32,840 nt of DNA from contig JAISLK010000047.1 in NCBI GenBank assembly GCA_031290935.1, forward strand, positions 1 to 32,840, read 5' to 3'. Under the pieces are notes generated by a model. That model saw nothing but the letters and a program-made list of their open reading frames with translations, ran no database searches and was not told the origin of the DNA. Origin of the DNA: Prevotellaceae bacterium. Its GTDB lineage: Bacteria; Bacteroidota; Bacteroidia; Bacteroidales; UBA932. Shown piece by piece: positions 16,786 to 25,582 of this stretch (the stretch's first letter is position 1; each line of letters begins with the position of its first letter). A program made the position numbers and the translations under genes.

Positions 16786-18525
16786 TTATTTGCGGGTGGC
16801 GTACCTCCGTTTGCGGAAGTACAGAAAGGCGCCGCCCGGCAATAACGCCAGGGCTATCGGCAGGAGGGTATTCAGTATCGTCCAGCGGGTGCGGCGTTGC
16901 GTTATTTCGCCCTTGTCAAGCAGGCGCATCTGCCATTCGCGCGGGCGGATTTGCATGGTGTTTTCGTCGTCAAGCAGGTAGTAAATGCAATTTTTTACAA
17001 AACTGCCGTTGCCGAACTGTACGTTCATATAGCGGTCGAAGCCCAGGGGGAAAATGCGCGTACCGTCGGGGCGACGCACCACGTCGTTGCGGATAATATC
17101 CCCGTCGGCCACGACAATCATTTTGGAGGGTTCGCCCGTTTCCTTGAAGTCAAAGGGTTTTTGCCGGTTGTAATATTGCAGCGGGCGGTTCAAAAAAGCC
17201 GACGTAAACGAACCTTCGAGCGTTACCGCCACCGGCAAGAAGGGCTGGCGGAAAGCCGCCGGGTCGGGGCGCTGCATGGTCTGCGAGAGGCTCACCAGTG
17301 CCGGGACGGCTTGCGTGCGGCTGTATTCCGAAGAGTAGAGTAAATGTTTTCTGGCAACCGCCGGGTTTTTCCCGACCGTATCAACCGTCCCCGGGTATTT
17401 GGAGAGGATAAGGTTCAGGCCGCGGGTAATGGCGTTGTCCGGCGGCGGAATCAGCAGCGGGTAATACGTCCAGGGCGCCGGTTTGAAGTCGGCGGTTTGC
17501 CCGGCGGGGGCAATATTCACCGGGAGCATGGCGCATTGCAGGTCTTGTATGATTACCGGGTTGATGCGGACGCCGTAACGGAACAGCTGGTCGTCGAGGC
17601 CGTGCGCACAGGCAAAGGCGAGGGTGTTAAATCCGTTGGCGAGGCTGTCGTGGTGCACTTCCACGGCATCAATGAACCATGCCACGCGGCCGCCGTGCAT
17701 GATATACTGGTCTAACGCCAGCTTGTCGGCGTCGCTCCAGGCCGCGGAGGGTTTGGCTATCACCACCGCCGTATAGGGGTCAAGGGCATGCAGGTCTTCG
17801 TTAATTTCAACCCGGTCGAGGAGCGTAAAAGGCGACAGCGCCCGGCAAATATCGCCGGTTTCATATTCGTCGAGTTCGCCGTGTCCTTCGATAAAGGCAA
17901 TGCGCGGTAAGGCTGTCCGCGCTATCCGCGCAATGGCGCCCGTCAGGGCCGGTTCTACGTTTTGCCGGGCTGCCAGCAAACTTTCATCGGAATTGGCGCC
18001 GGAGTTATCCTGTAAAAAATTCACTGCTATTTCGCGTGTACGGACCGCCGTATCCGCCGTATGCGTATATACCACCAGCGCGCCCGGGAATACGGTGCGT
18101 TCCGAACGCCCGCCGCCGGCTGTCCGTTCTTCTTCCGTAACCGGAAAAAGCCCGCGCGCCTGCAGGGAGGCATATACCTGGGGCAACTCGCGCGCACCGG
18201 CGTCCGCCGAAATGTCCACAAATTCGTAACGCAAACGCGCGCCGGCGTACACTTTCAATTCATCCAGCGTTTCCTTAATCGTGCTGCGCAGTTTTTTTAA
18301 CTGCAGCGACATGGGGCCGTCGAGGAAGACATACACCTGCACCGTATTATCCAGTTGTTGCATCACGCGCTTCGACGCATCTGCCAGCGTATAGCGGCGG
18401 TCGCCCGTAAGGTCGATACGGAAGAGGAAAGACTGCGCCGCGCCGTTCAGCACAGTCAGCAATACCGCCAGGCCAATGAATCTGGTAATGGCGCGGGTTC
18501 TTTTCCTTGCAGGGATATTTACCAT
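16786..18525 (-). CDS. gldG: gliding-motility-type ABC transporter auxiliary protein GldG
   Basis: GldG is the membrane-anchored, mainly periplasmic partner of the permease GldF and the ATPase GldA. The 579-residue protein has an N-terminal membrane helix (about 12-31), the family-typical RIDLTGDRRYTLADASK just after it, a long extracytoplasmic region (IAFIEGHGELDEYE is part of the conserved core) and a C-terminal membrane helix LLPIALALLPGGAFLYF. The start ATG at 18525 overlaps the gldF stop (ATGGTAA) and is preceded by GGAGG, unusually good for this phylum. An open frame continuing upstream is only a shadow of gldF. gldA is not in the window. Presence of gldFG does not itself prove gliding. 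Confidence 0.92.
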   Translation of the reverse strand: MVNIPARKRTRAITRFIGLAVLLTVLNGAAQSFLFRIDLTGDRRYTLADASKRVMQQLDNTVQVYVFLDGPMSLQLKKLRSTIKETLDELKVYAGARLRYEFVDISADAGARELPQVYASLQARGLFPVTEEERTAGGGRSERTVFPGALVVYTHTADTAVRTREIAVNFLQDNSGANSDESLLAARQNVEPALTGAIARIARTALPRIAFIEGHGELDEYETGDICRALSPFTLLDRVEINEDLHALDPYTAVVIAKPSAAWSDADKLALDQYIMHGGRVAWFIDAVEVHHDSLANGFNTLAFACAHGLDDQLFRYGVRINPVIIQDLQCAMLPVNIAPAGQTADFKPAPWTYYPLLIPPPDNAITRGLNLILSKYPGTVDTVGKNPAVARKHLLYSSEYSRTQAVPALVSLSQTMQRPDPAAFRQPFLPVAVTLEGSFTSAFLNRPLQYYNRQKPFDFKETGEPSKMIVVADGDIIRNDVVRRPDGTRIFPLGFDRYMNVQFGNGSFVKNCIYYLLDDENTMQIRPREWQMRLLDKGEITQRRTRWTILNTLLPIALALLPGGAFLYFRKRRYATRK

Positions 18526-19244
18526 TTCCGCGCCTCCAGTTTTAGCCGCGCCGCTTCCGTGAAAAATATAATCAAGCTCGCGAAATAAAGCACATCCCGC
18601 ATATCTACCACGCCGCGGCTGAGCGACCGGTAATGCCCGTTGATGCCGAACAGTTGCAGCTGTTCGTCCGCCGAAGGCAACAATGCCGCCAGCCCGTCGA
18701 AGCCCAGGTAAAAGAAAAAACAGCCGGTAGCCGCCACAATAAATGAGACAATTTGATTGTCGGTAAGCGACGAAGCAAATACCCCGATAGCCGCATAACC
18801 GGCCGCCAGCAGCAGCAGCCCGATATACGACCCCCAGGCGCCGCCGGCGTCTATATTGCCCGCCGGGTTTCCCAGGAGGTAGATGCTGATATAATAAATC
18901 AAGGTAGGCAGCAATGCCAGCCATGCCACCGCCGTAGCGGCAAAATATTTCCCTAAAATCAATTGCCGTTCGGTAACCGGCTGCGAGAGGAGCAGCTCAA
19001 TGGCGCCTGATTTTTTTTCATCGGCCACCGTACGCATGGTAACGGCGGGCAGCAGGAATAAAAACAACCACGGCGCCAGTTCAAACAATCCGTCAAGGGT
19101 AGCGAAGCCGCTGTCGAGGATATTCATGCTGCCCGCGCCAATCCAGAGGAACCAGGCATTGACTGTTAAAAAAATCACTATCGCCAAATAACCGCTAAGC
19201 GACGAGAAGAAAGTGTTTAATTCCTTTTGAAAGATACGCCACAT
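18519..19244 (-). CDS. gldF: ABC transporter permease GldF
   Basis: This integral membrane permease, of the ABC-2 type, has six hydrophobic segments in 241 residues. It begins MWRIFQKELNTFFSSLSGYL as in other GldF proteins, and carries the cytoplasmic loop TVADEKKSGAIELLLSQPVT typical of the family. I chose the ATG at 19244. A TTG two codons earlier is in frame but would overlap the uvrD stop. It starts 2 bases after that stop and ends overlapping gldG, so helicase, gldF and gldG form one operon. Confidence 0.92.
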   Translation of the reverse strand: MWRIFQKELNTFFSSLSGYLAIVIFLTVNAWFLWIGAGSMNILDSGFATLDGLFELAPWLFLFLLPAVTMRTVADEKKSGAIELLLSQPVTERQLILGKYFAATAVAWLALLPTLIYYISIYLLGNPAGNIDAGGAWGSYIGLLLLAAGYAAIGVFASSLTDNQIVSFIVAATGCFFFYLGFDGLAALLPSADEQLQLFGINGHYRSLSRGVVDMRDVLYFASLIIFFTEAARLKLEARKW

Positions 19245-19246
19245 CG

Positions 19247-21535
19247 TCAAATTATTTTTATTCGCGCATATTTTAATAATAATATCTTGCGTCCATAGCC
19301 GTCAAAATCGACAATGGCTTTGGCGTCGTTCATGACGCCTTCGACACGCGCCACCGTGCCGGCGCCAAAACGGTCGTGTTCGATGCGCATGCCGGCCGCC
19401 AATGCCGGCTGGTCGCCGGGGGTAAAGCCTGCTGTCCTGCGCGGCGCTGCGGCATTACCCGGCCTGAGGCCGGTGCGCACCGGCGCTTTATGTTCAGGCG
19501 CCCAGTGCCCGGCCGGTACGTCCTTTTTGTCCGGGAGCCTGTTTGTGGCTGTTGTCCCGAATACCGGCTTATTGAAATAATTTGCATCAATTTCTTTCAG
19601 GAAGCGGCTGGGACGGTTGGAAACCGTTTCGCCCCAACGGTAGCGTGTCTTGGAAAAGGAAACGCTAACGCCCCGTTTGGCGCGCGTGAGCGCTACATAA
19701 AATAACCGGCGTTCTTCTTCCAGCTCTTCTACGGAATTTATCGCAAGCCCGCTGGGGAAAAGCGTTTCCTCCATGCCTGTAATATAAACGTACGAAAACT
19801 CCAGCCCTTTTGCGGCGTGCGCCGTCATCAGCGTGATTTTATTGCGGTCTTCTTCCTTTTCGTTGTCCATATCCGTAAGCAGGGCTACGTTCTCCAGGTA
19901 CTGCCGGACGGTTATCAACCGGTTTTCCTCATCGGGGTTGGCATTGTCAGGGTTATCGCAAAATTCCTTGATGCTGTTTAAGAGTTCTTCCACATATTCC
20001 AGCCGCGTGATATTTTCCATGCTGTTCGTTTCTTTGAGTTCGGCGATGTAGCCGGAGCGTTTGGCGGCTTCCATCGCGAGGTTATGCGCATCAAGCGCAA
20101 ACTGCAACGACGCCAATTCGGCAATCAATGCGCAAAAGTCCTTCAACTTTTGCGCTATCGCCGTGCGCAACCCGATAGCAGCGGGCGACAGGGAAAGGAA
20201 GGTTTCATACATACTCTTCCCTTCCGCGCTGGCGGCGGCTTGCAGGTGCTCGAGGCTCGTTGTGCCGATACCGCGCGAGGGCGTCTGCACGGCGCGGCGG
20301 AAGGCTTCGTCGTCGTTCGGGTTAACAATCAAACGCAGGTAGGCCAGCAGGTCTTTCACTTCGGCGCGCTGGTAAAACGACATGCCGCCGTAAATTTTAT
20401 AAGGCAGGTTATTTTTGCGCAGGGCTTCTTCAAAGAGGCGCGATTGCGCGTTGGTACGGTACAGGATGGCTATTTCATTATACGGCGTCCGTTTATTATA
20501 TACCGTTTCAAAAATCGACGCCGCCACCAGAAAACCTTCTTCCTGCTCGGTGAAAGCGCTCAACACGTTTATCGGTTCGCCGGTTTCGGCGCGTGAAAAA
20601 CACTTTTTGCGCAACTGCCGGCTGTTTTTTTCAATCAAGCTGTTCGCCGCATTGACGATAGTTTGCGTAGAACGGTAATTCTCTTCGAGCCGGTATTCCC
20701 GGTAGTCGGGGTAATCGTTGCGGAAATTCAAAATATTTTCGATACGTGCGCCGCGGAAAGCATAAATACTTTGCGCATCGTCGCCCACCACGCAAATATT
20801 GTGGTGCGGCTGCGCCAGCTTTTTCACAATTAAGTACTGGGCATAATTGGTATCCTGGTATTCATCCACCAATATATATTGGAACAGGGAACTGTAACGC
20901 GCCAGCGCCTCCGGGAAATCGCGGAACAGCACATTGGTGTTCAGCAGCAAATCATCGAAATCCATAGCGCCCGCCAGTTTACATTTACGTTCATACAGGG
21001 CGTAAATATCCGCGATGCGCGGCATACGGCTGGCCGCGTCGGCAGCGGTGATTTCCACATTGCCGGCATATTCGCCGGCGCGTATCAAATTATTTTTCGC
21101 CCTGGAAATGCGGCCGAAAACGCTGCCGGGTTTGTATATTTTTTCATCGAAGTTCAATTCTTTGATGCAAATTTTTACCAGGTTCCTGCTGTCGGCGCTG
21201 TCGTAGATAGTGAACGACGGCGGATAGCCCAGCCGTTCCGCTTCGCTGCGCAGGATACGCGCAAACACAGCGTGGAACGTGCCCATCCACAAACGGCGCG
21301 TTATATTCGCGCCTATCAATGCGCCGATACGTTCTTTCATCTCGCGCGCCGCCTTATTGGTGAACGTCAGCGCCAGCACTTGTTGCGGGGATACGTTTTG
21401 CTGTAGCAGGTAAGCAATGCGGTAGGTCAGTACGCGCGTTTTTCCCGAACCCGCGCCGGCAATAATCAGGGAGGGATGTTGATAGTTTATTACCGCTTCC
21501 CGCTGTACATCGCTTAATTCATCTAAAAAATTCAT
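19247..21535 (-). CDS. UvrD/PcrA-type superfamily 1 DNA helicase
   Basis: This 3'-5' helicase acts in nucleotide excision and mismatch repair and in removing RecA or stalled polymerases. The motifs appear in order: Walker A AGAGSGKT (26-33), motif Ia TFTNKAAREM, motif II VDEYQDTN, motif III GDDAQSIYAFRGA, motif IV EENYRST, motif V TAHAAKGLEF and motif VI YVALTRAK. The C-terminus has the PcrA/UvrD tail with a Tudor-like end (HDRFGAGTV...VDFDGYGRK). I chose the ATG at 21535 (762 residues), because homologues begin just before LSDVQREAV; an open extension of eight codons is less likely. It is the first gene of the operon with gldF and gldG. PcrA or UvrD cannot be told apart here. Confidence 0.95.
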   Translation of the reverse strand: MNFLDELSDVQREAVINYQHPSLIIAGAGSGKTRVLTYRIAYLLQQNVSPQQVLALTFTNKAAREMKERIGALIGANITRRLWMGTFHAVFARILRSEAERLGYPPSFTIYDSADSRNLVKICIKELNFDEKIYKPGSVFGRISRAKNNLIRAGEYAGNVEITAADAASRMPRIADIYALYERKCKLAGAMDFDDLLLNTNVLFRDFPEALARYSSLFQYILVDEYQDTNYAQYLIVKKLAQPHHNICVVGDDAQSIYAFRGARIENILNFRNDYPDYREYRLEENYRSTQTIVNAANSLIEKNSRQLRKKCFSRAETGEPINVLSAFTEQEEGFLVAASIFETVYNKRTPYNEIAILYRTNAQSRLFEEALRKNNLPYKIYGGMSFYQRAEVKDLLAYLRLIVNPNDDEAFRRAVQTPSRGIGTTSLEHLQAAASAEGKSMYETFLSLSPAAIGLRTAIAQKLKDFCALIAELASLQFALDAHNLAMEAAKRSGYIAELKETNSMENITRLEYVEELLNSIKEFCDNPDNANPDEENRLITVRQYLENVALLTDMDNEKEEDRNKITLMTAHAAKGLEFSYVYITGMEETLFPSGLAINSVEELEEERRLFYVALTRAKRGVSVSFSKTRYRWGETVSNRPSRFLKEIDANYFNKPVFGTTATNRLPDKKDVPAGHWAPEHKAPVRTGLRPGNAAAPRRTAGFTPGDQPALAAGMRIEHDRFGAGTVARVEGVMNDAKAIVDFDGYGRKILLLKYARIKII

Positions 21536-21611
21536 TGTTTTTACAAATATGAACTGCAAATTTACATGAAAAAATCGGATTTTAATGCACAGGGTTGATG
21601 TGATGATGAGT

Positions 21612-21650
21612 TAATGCGCTAATGCGCTAATGTGATTAATTGTTTAATGT
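21612..21650. repeat. 8-bp degenerate repeat (TAATGCGC)
   Basis: TAATGCGC occurs twice, followed by TAATGTGA-type variants, filling the space just after the truA stop codon and before the helicase gene. Confidence 0.6.
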
Positions 21651-21652
21651 GA

Positions 21653-22393
21653 TTAATATTGTATATCCGTTAGCCATAATCCCTTTGCAGGTGCGGAGTT
21701 TCCGGCGGCGCAGCGGTCTTTTTGGGCGATAATCCGTCGCAGGCCGTCGCAGGTAATTTTCCCGCGCCCGACGTCAATCAACGTCCCGACAATAGCGCGC
21801 ACCATATTGCGCAGGAAGCGGTCGGCGGAAACAGTAAACACCAAACCACCGTCAAAGGCTTCCCACCGCGCTTCGGTAATGCGGCAATGGTTGGTTTTGC
21901 TTTGCCCGTGCAGTTTGGCAAAGCTGGTGAAATCGGTGTATTCCAACAGCGCTTGCGCCGCATCGTTCATCGCCGACACATCCAATACAAAAGGAATGAA
22001 TGCTGCAAATTCCGTGTTGAACGGGTCTTTCCTTGTACTGATATAATATTTGTACGTGCGCTGCACGGCGTCAAAGCGGGCGTGCGCCGCAGCATCCACC
22101 GGCTGAATGCCGAGGACGCAAATATCATTCGGGAGTATGGCGTTAAGTTTATCTACGGTGTATGCCGTGCCTTGGGCGTTGCAGGTTTCGTAGCGTTCGC
22201 TGTCGAAATGCGCCGTGAAGTAACTGGCATGCACGCCTGCGTCGGTACGCCCGGCGCCGGTGGTTTCGATTTTCTCGCCCAGCCACACCGACAGCGCACG
22301 ATTCACTTCGCCCTGCACCGAACGGGCATTGGCTTGCAACTGCCATCCATGATAATTGGTGCCTTTATAGGATAAATAAATGAAATAGCGCAT
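21653..22393 (-). CDS. truA: tRNA pseudouridine(38-40) synthase
   Basis: It isomerises uridines 38-40 in the anticodon stem. The catalytic aspartate D51 lies in AGRTDAGVHA, and the FIYLSYKGTNYHGWQ start and the RFLRNMVRAIVGTLIDVGRGK segment are family-typical. The length of 246 residues is standard. It diverges from moxR; the 156-base gap between them holds the moxR promoter. An octamer repeat lies directly after its stop codon. Confidence 0.96.
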   Translation of the reverse strand: MRYFIYLSYKGTNYHGWQLQANARSVQGEVNRALSVWLGEKIETTGAGRTDAGVHASYFTAHFDSERYETCNAQGTAYTVDKLNAILPNDICVLGIQPVDAAAHARFDAVQRTYKYYISTRKDPFNTEFAAFIPFVLDVSAMNDAAQALLEYTDFTSFAKLHGQSKTNHCRITEARWEAFDGGLVFTVSADRFLRNMVRAIVGTLIDVGRGKITCDGLRRIIAQKDRCAAGNSAPAKGLWLTDIQY

Positions 22394-22435
22394 TACCTTT
22401 TGACTGTTTTAAATTTCATAGTTAATATCCGTCCA

Positions 22436-22467
22436 TTTGTTTTCCTCCGAAAAATTTTGTATTTTCG
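22436..22467 (+). promoter_or_regulatory. promoter of the moxR operon
   Basis: TTTG (22436-22439), exactly 20 bases, then TATTTTCG (22460-22467). The -33 box and spacing are exact, and the -7 box has one mismatch against TAnnTTTG. The start would be about 75 bases before the moxR ATG. Confidence 0.65.
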
Positions 22468-22549
22468 CAACTCCTTTTTTGTCATTAAACTATTTTATAA
22501 TTTTTTCGTCTTAACAATCGTAAATCAAAACACAAAAATAAACATTTGT

Positions 22550-23542
22550 ATGGAAAAAGCAAACATCAAAGAACTAAACGACCGTATTCAACAGGAAAGC
22601 GCCTTTGTGGACATCATTAACATGGAAATGCACAAGGTGATTGTCGGCCAAAAAAATCTTATTGACAACCTGCTCATCGGCCTGCTCGCCAACGGACATA
22701 TTCTGCTGGAAGGCGTGCCGGGGCTGGCAAAAACGCTGGCGATAAATACGCTGGCAAGCATTGTGGATGCGCAGTTCAGCCGTATCCAGTTCACGCCCGA
22801 CCTGTTGCCCGCCGACCTTATCGGAACGCTTATCTACAGCCAGAAAAGCGAGCAATTCCAAGTGAAGCAAGGGCCTGTTTTCGCCAATTTTATTTTGGCG
22901 GATGAAATCAACCGCTCGCCGGCAAAAGTGCAAAGCGCCTTGCTCGAAGCCATGCAGGAACGGCAGGTAACTATCGGCGACAAGACCTTCAAACTGCCCG
23001 AACCGTTCCTGGTGCTGGCCACGCAGAACCCGATAGAGCAGGAAGGAACCTACCCGCTGCCCGAAGCGCAGGTGGACCGTTTCATGCTGAAAGTGGTGGT
23101 TACTTACCCGCGCAAGGAGGAAGAGAAACTCATTATCCGGCAAAATATTTCTGGCGAATTTCCGACAGCCACCCGCTCGCTGAAACCCGAAGATATTATC
23201 AAGGCGCGGAACGTCGTGCGCGACGTGTATATGGATGAGAAAATCGAACGCTACATCGTCGATATTGTGTATGCCACCCGCACGCCGGAAGACTACGGGC
23301 TGGCGCCGCTGAAAAACCTGTTGGCTTACGGGGCGTCGCCGCGTGCCAGCATTTCGTTGGCAATGGCGTCAAAGGCGTATGCGTTCCTGAAACATCGCGG
23401 CTATGTGATTCCCGAAGATGTGCGCGCCGTATGCTACGAAGTGTTGCGCCACCGCATGGGGCTTACCTACGAAGCCGAAGCGGAAAATGTAACGCCGGAA
23501 GACATCGTTACGCAAGTGCTCAATAGCGTGGAAGTGCCGTAG
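22550..23542 (+). CDS. MoxR-family AAA+ ATPase
   Basis: MoxR ATPases act as chaperones for proteins with von Willebrand A domains, usually encoded beside DUF58 and Bat genes. Walker A is GVPGLAKT (55-62) and Walker B ADEINRSP (D118, E119); ATQNPIEQEGTYPLPEAQVDRF is the family sensor region. I chose the ATG at 22550 (330 residues); an open extension of 50 codons upstream is hydrophobic, AT-rich and covers the promoter. Its expected partner, the DUF58 gene, lies 2 kb downstream, separated by two accessory genes. Confidence 0.96.
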   Translation: MEKANIKELNDRIQQESAFVDIINMEMHKVIVGQKNLIDNLLIGLLANGHILLEGVPGLAKTLAINTLASIVDAQFSRIQFTPDLLPADLIGTLIYSQKSEQFQVKQGPVFANFILADEINRSPAKVQSALLEAMQERQVTIGDKTFKLPEPFLVLATQNPIEQEGTYPLPEAQVDRFMLKVVVTYPRKEEEKLIIRQNISGEFPTATRSLKPEDIIKARNVVRDVYMDEKIERYIVDIVYATRTPEDYGLAPLKNLLAYGASPRASISLAMASKAYAFLKHRGYVIPEDVRAVCYEVLRHRMGLTYEAEAENVTPEDIVTQVLNSVEVP

Positions 23543-23547
23543 AGAGT

Positions 23548-23568
23548 AAACAGTGGCAGTAGGCAGTA
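23548..23568. repeat. heptamer repeat (GGCAGTA)
   Basis: Two exact GGCAGTA heptamers preceded by a related AACAGT lie between the moxR stop and the HNH gene. It resembles the repeat at 148-166. Confidence 0.5.
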
Positions 23569-23577
23569 ATATATATT

Positions 23578-24474
23578 ATGAATACACGGAATTTTTACAT
23601 ACAATATCACAATGCGGATAATCTGCAGTCTTATCCTTTTTTGGAGACTGATTATAAAACATCTATTAGTGATTTGTTTCTTGATAATTCTATAAGAAGA
23701 GATTCATGGATAAGTACTCGAAAAAAACAAGTTGAAAAAGCAATGAACGATTTCTGCTTCCTAATAGTTGGGAAAACAGAAAACACAAAAAACTACTATT
23801 TATGGTCGTTTTTTAGAATGGATGAGTGGAATTTTCATGAAAGAGATGCATTTTATGAAGTTTTTGGAAATGGATTTTGCTTTAACCGTCCAATTCTATT
23901 AAATAAATTTGATGAATTTAAAAATTTTAAACAGTTTTGTGGGAATTTTGGAATAGGATTTCAGTGTATAAATAAACAGCCATTTTTAAAAAAATTACAA
24001 TCTTTCGCTAAAAAAGAAATACATAGGCATAAAATCACTTTTCCATCTTTTAATGAATCGTTACCATTACTCGAAAAAAAAGATATAGAGCAAAAAAAAT
24101 CAAATTCAATTATTGCTCTACTAAATGAACGTATGCAGGCAGTGGATACACAAGAAAGATTTACAAAATTAAATCAATTATTACGAAAAGATAAAGAAAT
24201 TGTGCATGCGTTAAAAAAAGTAGCAAATTACAGATGCCAATTTCCTAATTGTAATGCAAACATCATAATGAAAAATAGAGAAAATTATGTCGAAGTGGCA
24301 CACATAAAACCAGTAAAAGAAGGAGGAAAAAGCATAATTGGTAATTTACTCGTATTATGCCCTAATCACCATAAAGAATTTGATTATGGATATCTTGAAA
24401 TCAAAAAGCAAACAAAGAAAACTATAGCAGGAATCCTTAACGGAAAAAACTTTTCAATAAACCTTATAAATTAG
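23578..24474 (+). CDS. HNH endonuclease family protein, AT-rich insertion
   Basis: The C-terminal quarter is an HNH nuclease with a zinc site: C220 and C225, then HNH residues H242 (EVAHIKPV), N256 (GNLLVL) and H265, with C261 and H264 closing the zinc knuckle (CPNHH). The first 150 residues are aromatic-rich and might be a PUA/EVE-like base-reading domain, as in nucleases that cut modified DNA, but I cannot confirm that from motifs. By eye the gene is far more AT-rich than moxR and DUF58, with long A/T runs, which points to recent transfer. It interrupts the moxR-DUF58 operon in the same direction. A role in restriction of foreign DNA is inference. Confidence 0.8.
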   Translation: MNTRNFYIQYHNADNLQSYPFLETDYKTSISDLFLDNSIRRDSWISTRKKQVEKAMNDFCFLIVGKTENTKNYYLWSFFRMDEWNFHERDAFYEVFGNGFCFNRPILLNKFDEFKNFKQFCGNFGIGFQCINKQPFLKKLQSFAKKEIHRHKITFPSFNESLPLLEKKDIEQKKSNSIIALLNERMQAVDTQERFTKLNQLLRKDKEIVHALKKVANYRCQFPNCNANIIMKNRENYVEVAHIKPVKEGGKSIIGNLLVLCPNHHKEFDYGYLEIKKQTKKTIAGILNGKNFSINLIN

Positions 24475-24549
24475 TGACATTAATACAACTTTTCCGCAAT
24501 TGAAGTGTTGATATTACAATTTTAATCAGGAAGATAAATATTCTCAGTG

Positions 24550-25572
24550 ATGGAAACGACACAGGAACATAAACTTCAAAATACAGGACAGATACTGTTG
24601 TACCAAACGGACGACGGAAAAGTAACTGTGGATGTGTCTTTTGAAAACGAAACTTTTTGGATGACGCAAAAAGCCATAGCGGAGCTTTTTGGCGTCAATG
24701 TGCCTGCTATCAGCAAACACTTGAAAAATACCTTTGAAAGTGGTGAGTTACTGGAAAATTCAGTTATTTCCAAAATGGAAACAACTGCTTCTGATGGAAA
24801 AAATTATCTAATTTCTTTTTATAACCTCGACGCTATCATTGCAGTAGGCTATCGTGTCAATTCGAAAAGAGCGACAAAATTTCGCCAATGGGCGACAAAC
24901 ACGCTAAAAGAATACATTATAAAAGGCTTTGTCATTAATGACGAATTATTGAAAAACGGCAAAAAGTTTGGCAAAGATTATTTTGACGAACTGTTAGAGC
25001 GTATCCGCGAAATTCGTGCAAGTGAACGCAGAGCCTACCAGAAAATTGCCGATATCTTTGAGCAATGCAGCGCGGACTATGACCCCACAGCAGAGGAAAC
25101 GAAATTGTTTTATGCCTTTGTGCAAAATAAAATGCACTATGCCGTAACCGGACAGACTGCTGCCGAGATTGTATATAAAAGAGCCGACAGTAACAAACCT
25201 TACATGGGATTAACTACGTGGAAAAACGCTCCACATGGAAAAGTAATGAAAAGCGATGTGGCTATTGCCAAAAATTATCTGAACCGGCACGAAATAGATT
25301 TTTTGAATCGACTGGTGACCGCTTTTATTGACTTTGCAGAGCTACGAGCACTCAACCACAAAATCACTACTATGCGAGAATGGCTTGACCGCACGAATGA
25401 GTTTCTGAAATTCGCAGAACAGCCTGTATTAAATTCTGCCGGACGGATTTCCCACGAACAAGCACTTAAAAAAGCAATAGACGAATACGAAATATTCCGA
25501 AAAAAACAAGACCAAGAATATCTGTCGTACTTCGATAGTATATTGGAAAAATATTTGAAAGGAAAAGATTAA
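24550..25572 (+). CDS. RhuM family protein
   Basis: The sequence matches the RhuM family along its length, e.g. FWMTQKAIAELFGVNVPAIS, ISFYNLDAIIAVGYRVNSKR and ATKFRQWATNTLKEYIIKGF. Residues 38-60 form a plausible helix-turn-helix, which suggests DNA binding. Family members are scattered on genomic islands and prophages, and their biochemical function is not settled. The ATG at 24550 is preferred over a GTG one codon earlier. It follows the HNH gene after a 75-base AT-rich gap and is 10 bases from the DUF58 start, so the two accessory genes probably entered together. Confidence 0.88.
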   Translation: METTQEHKLQNTGQILLYQTDDGKVTVDVSFENETFWMTQKAIAELFGVNVPAISKHLKNTFESGELLENSVISKMETTASDGKNYLISFYNLDAIIAVGYRVNSKRATKFRQWATNTLKEYIIKGFVINDELLKNGKKFGKDYFDELLERIREIRASERRAYQKIADIFEQCSADYDPTAEETKLFYAFVQNKMHYAVTGQTAAEIVYKRADSNKPYMGLTTWKNAPHGKVMKSDVAIAKNYLNRHEIDFLNRLVTAFIDFAELRALNHKITTMREWLDRTNEFLKFAEQPVLNSAGRISHEQALKKAIDEYEIFRKKQDQEYLSYFDSILEKYLKGKD

Positions 25573-25582
25573 GTAAAATAAT

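Noticed and set aside
16422-16981. Open frames on both strands through the 21-bp array, with heptapeptide repeats
   Set aside because: A 21-base period keeps any frame open. Several frames on both strands are equally good, none has a signal peptide or neighbour that supports it, and they run into gldG on the other strand.
22400-22549. N-terminal extension of MoxR
   Set aside because: The extra 50 codons cover the promoter at 22436-22467 and are unlike any MoxR start.
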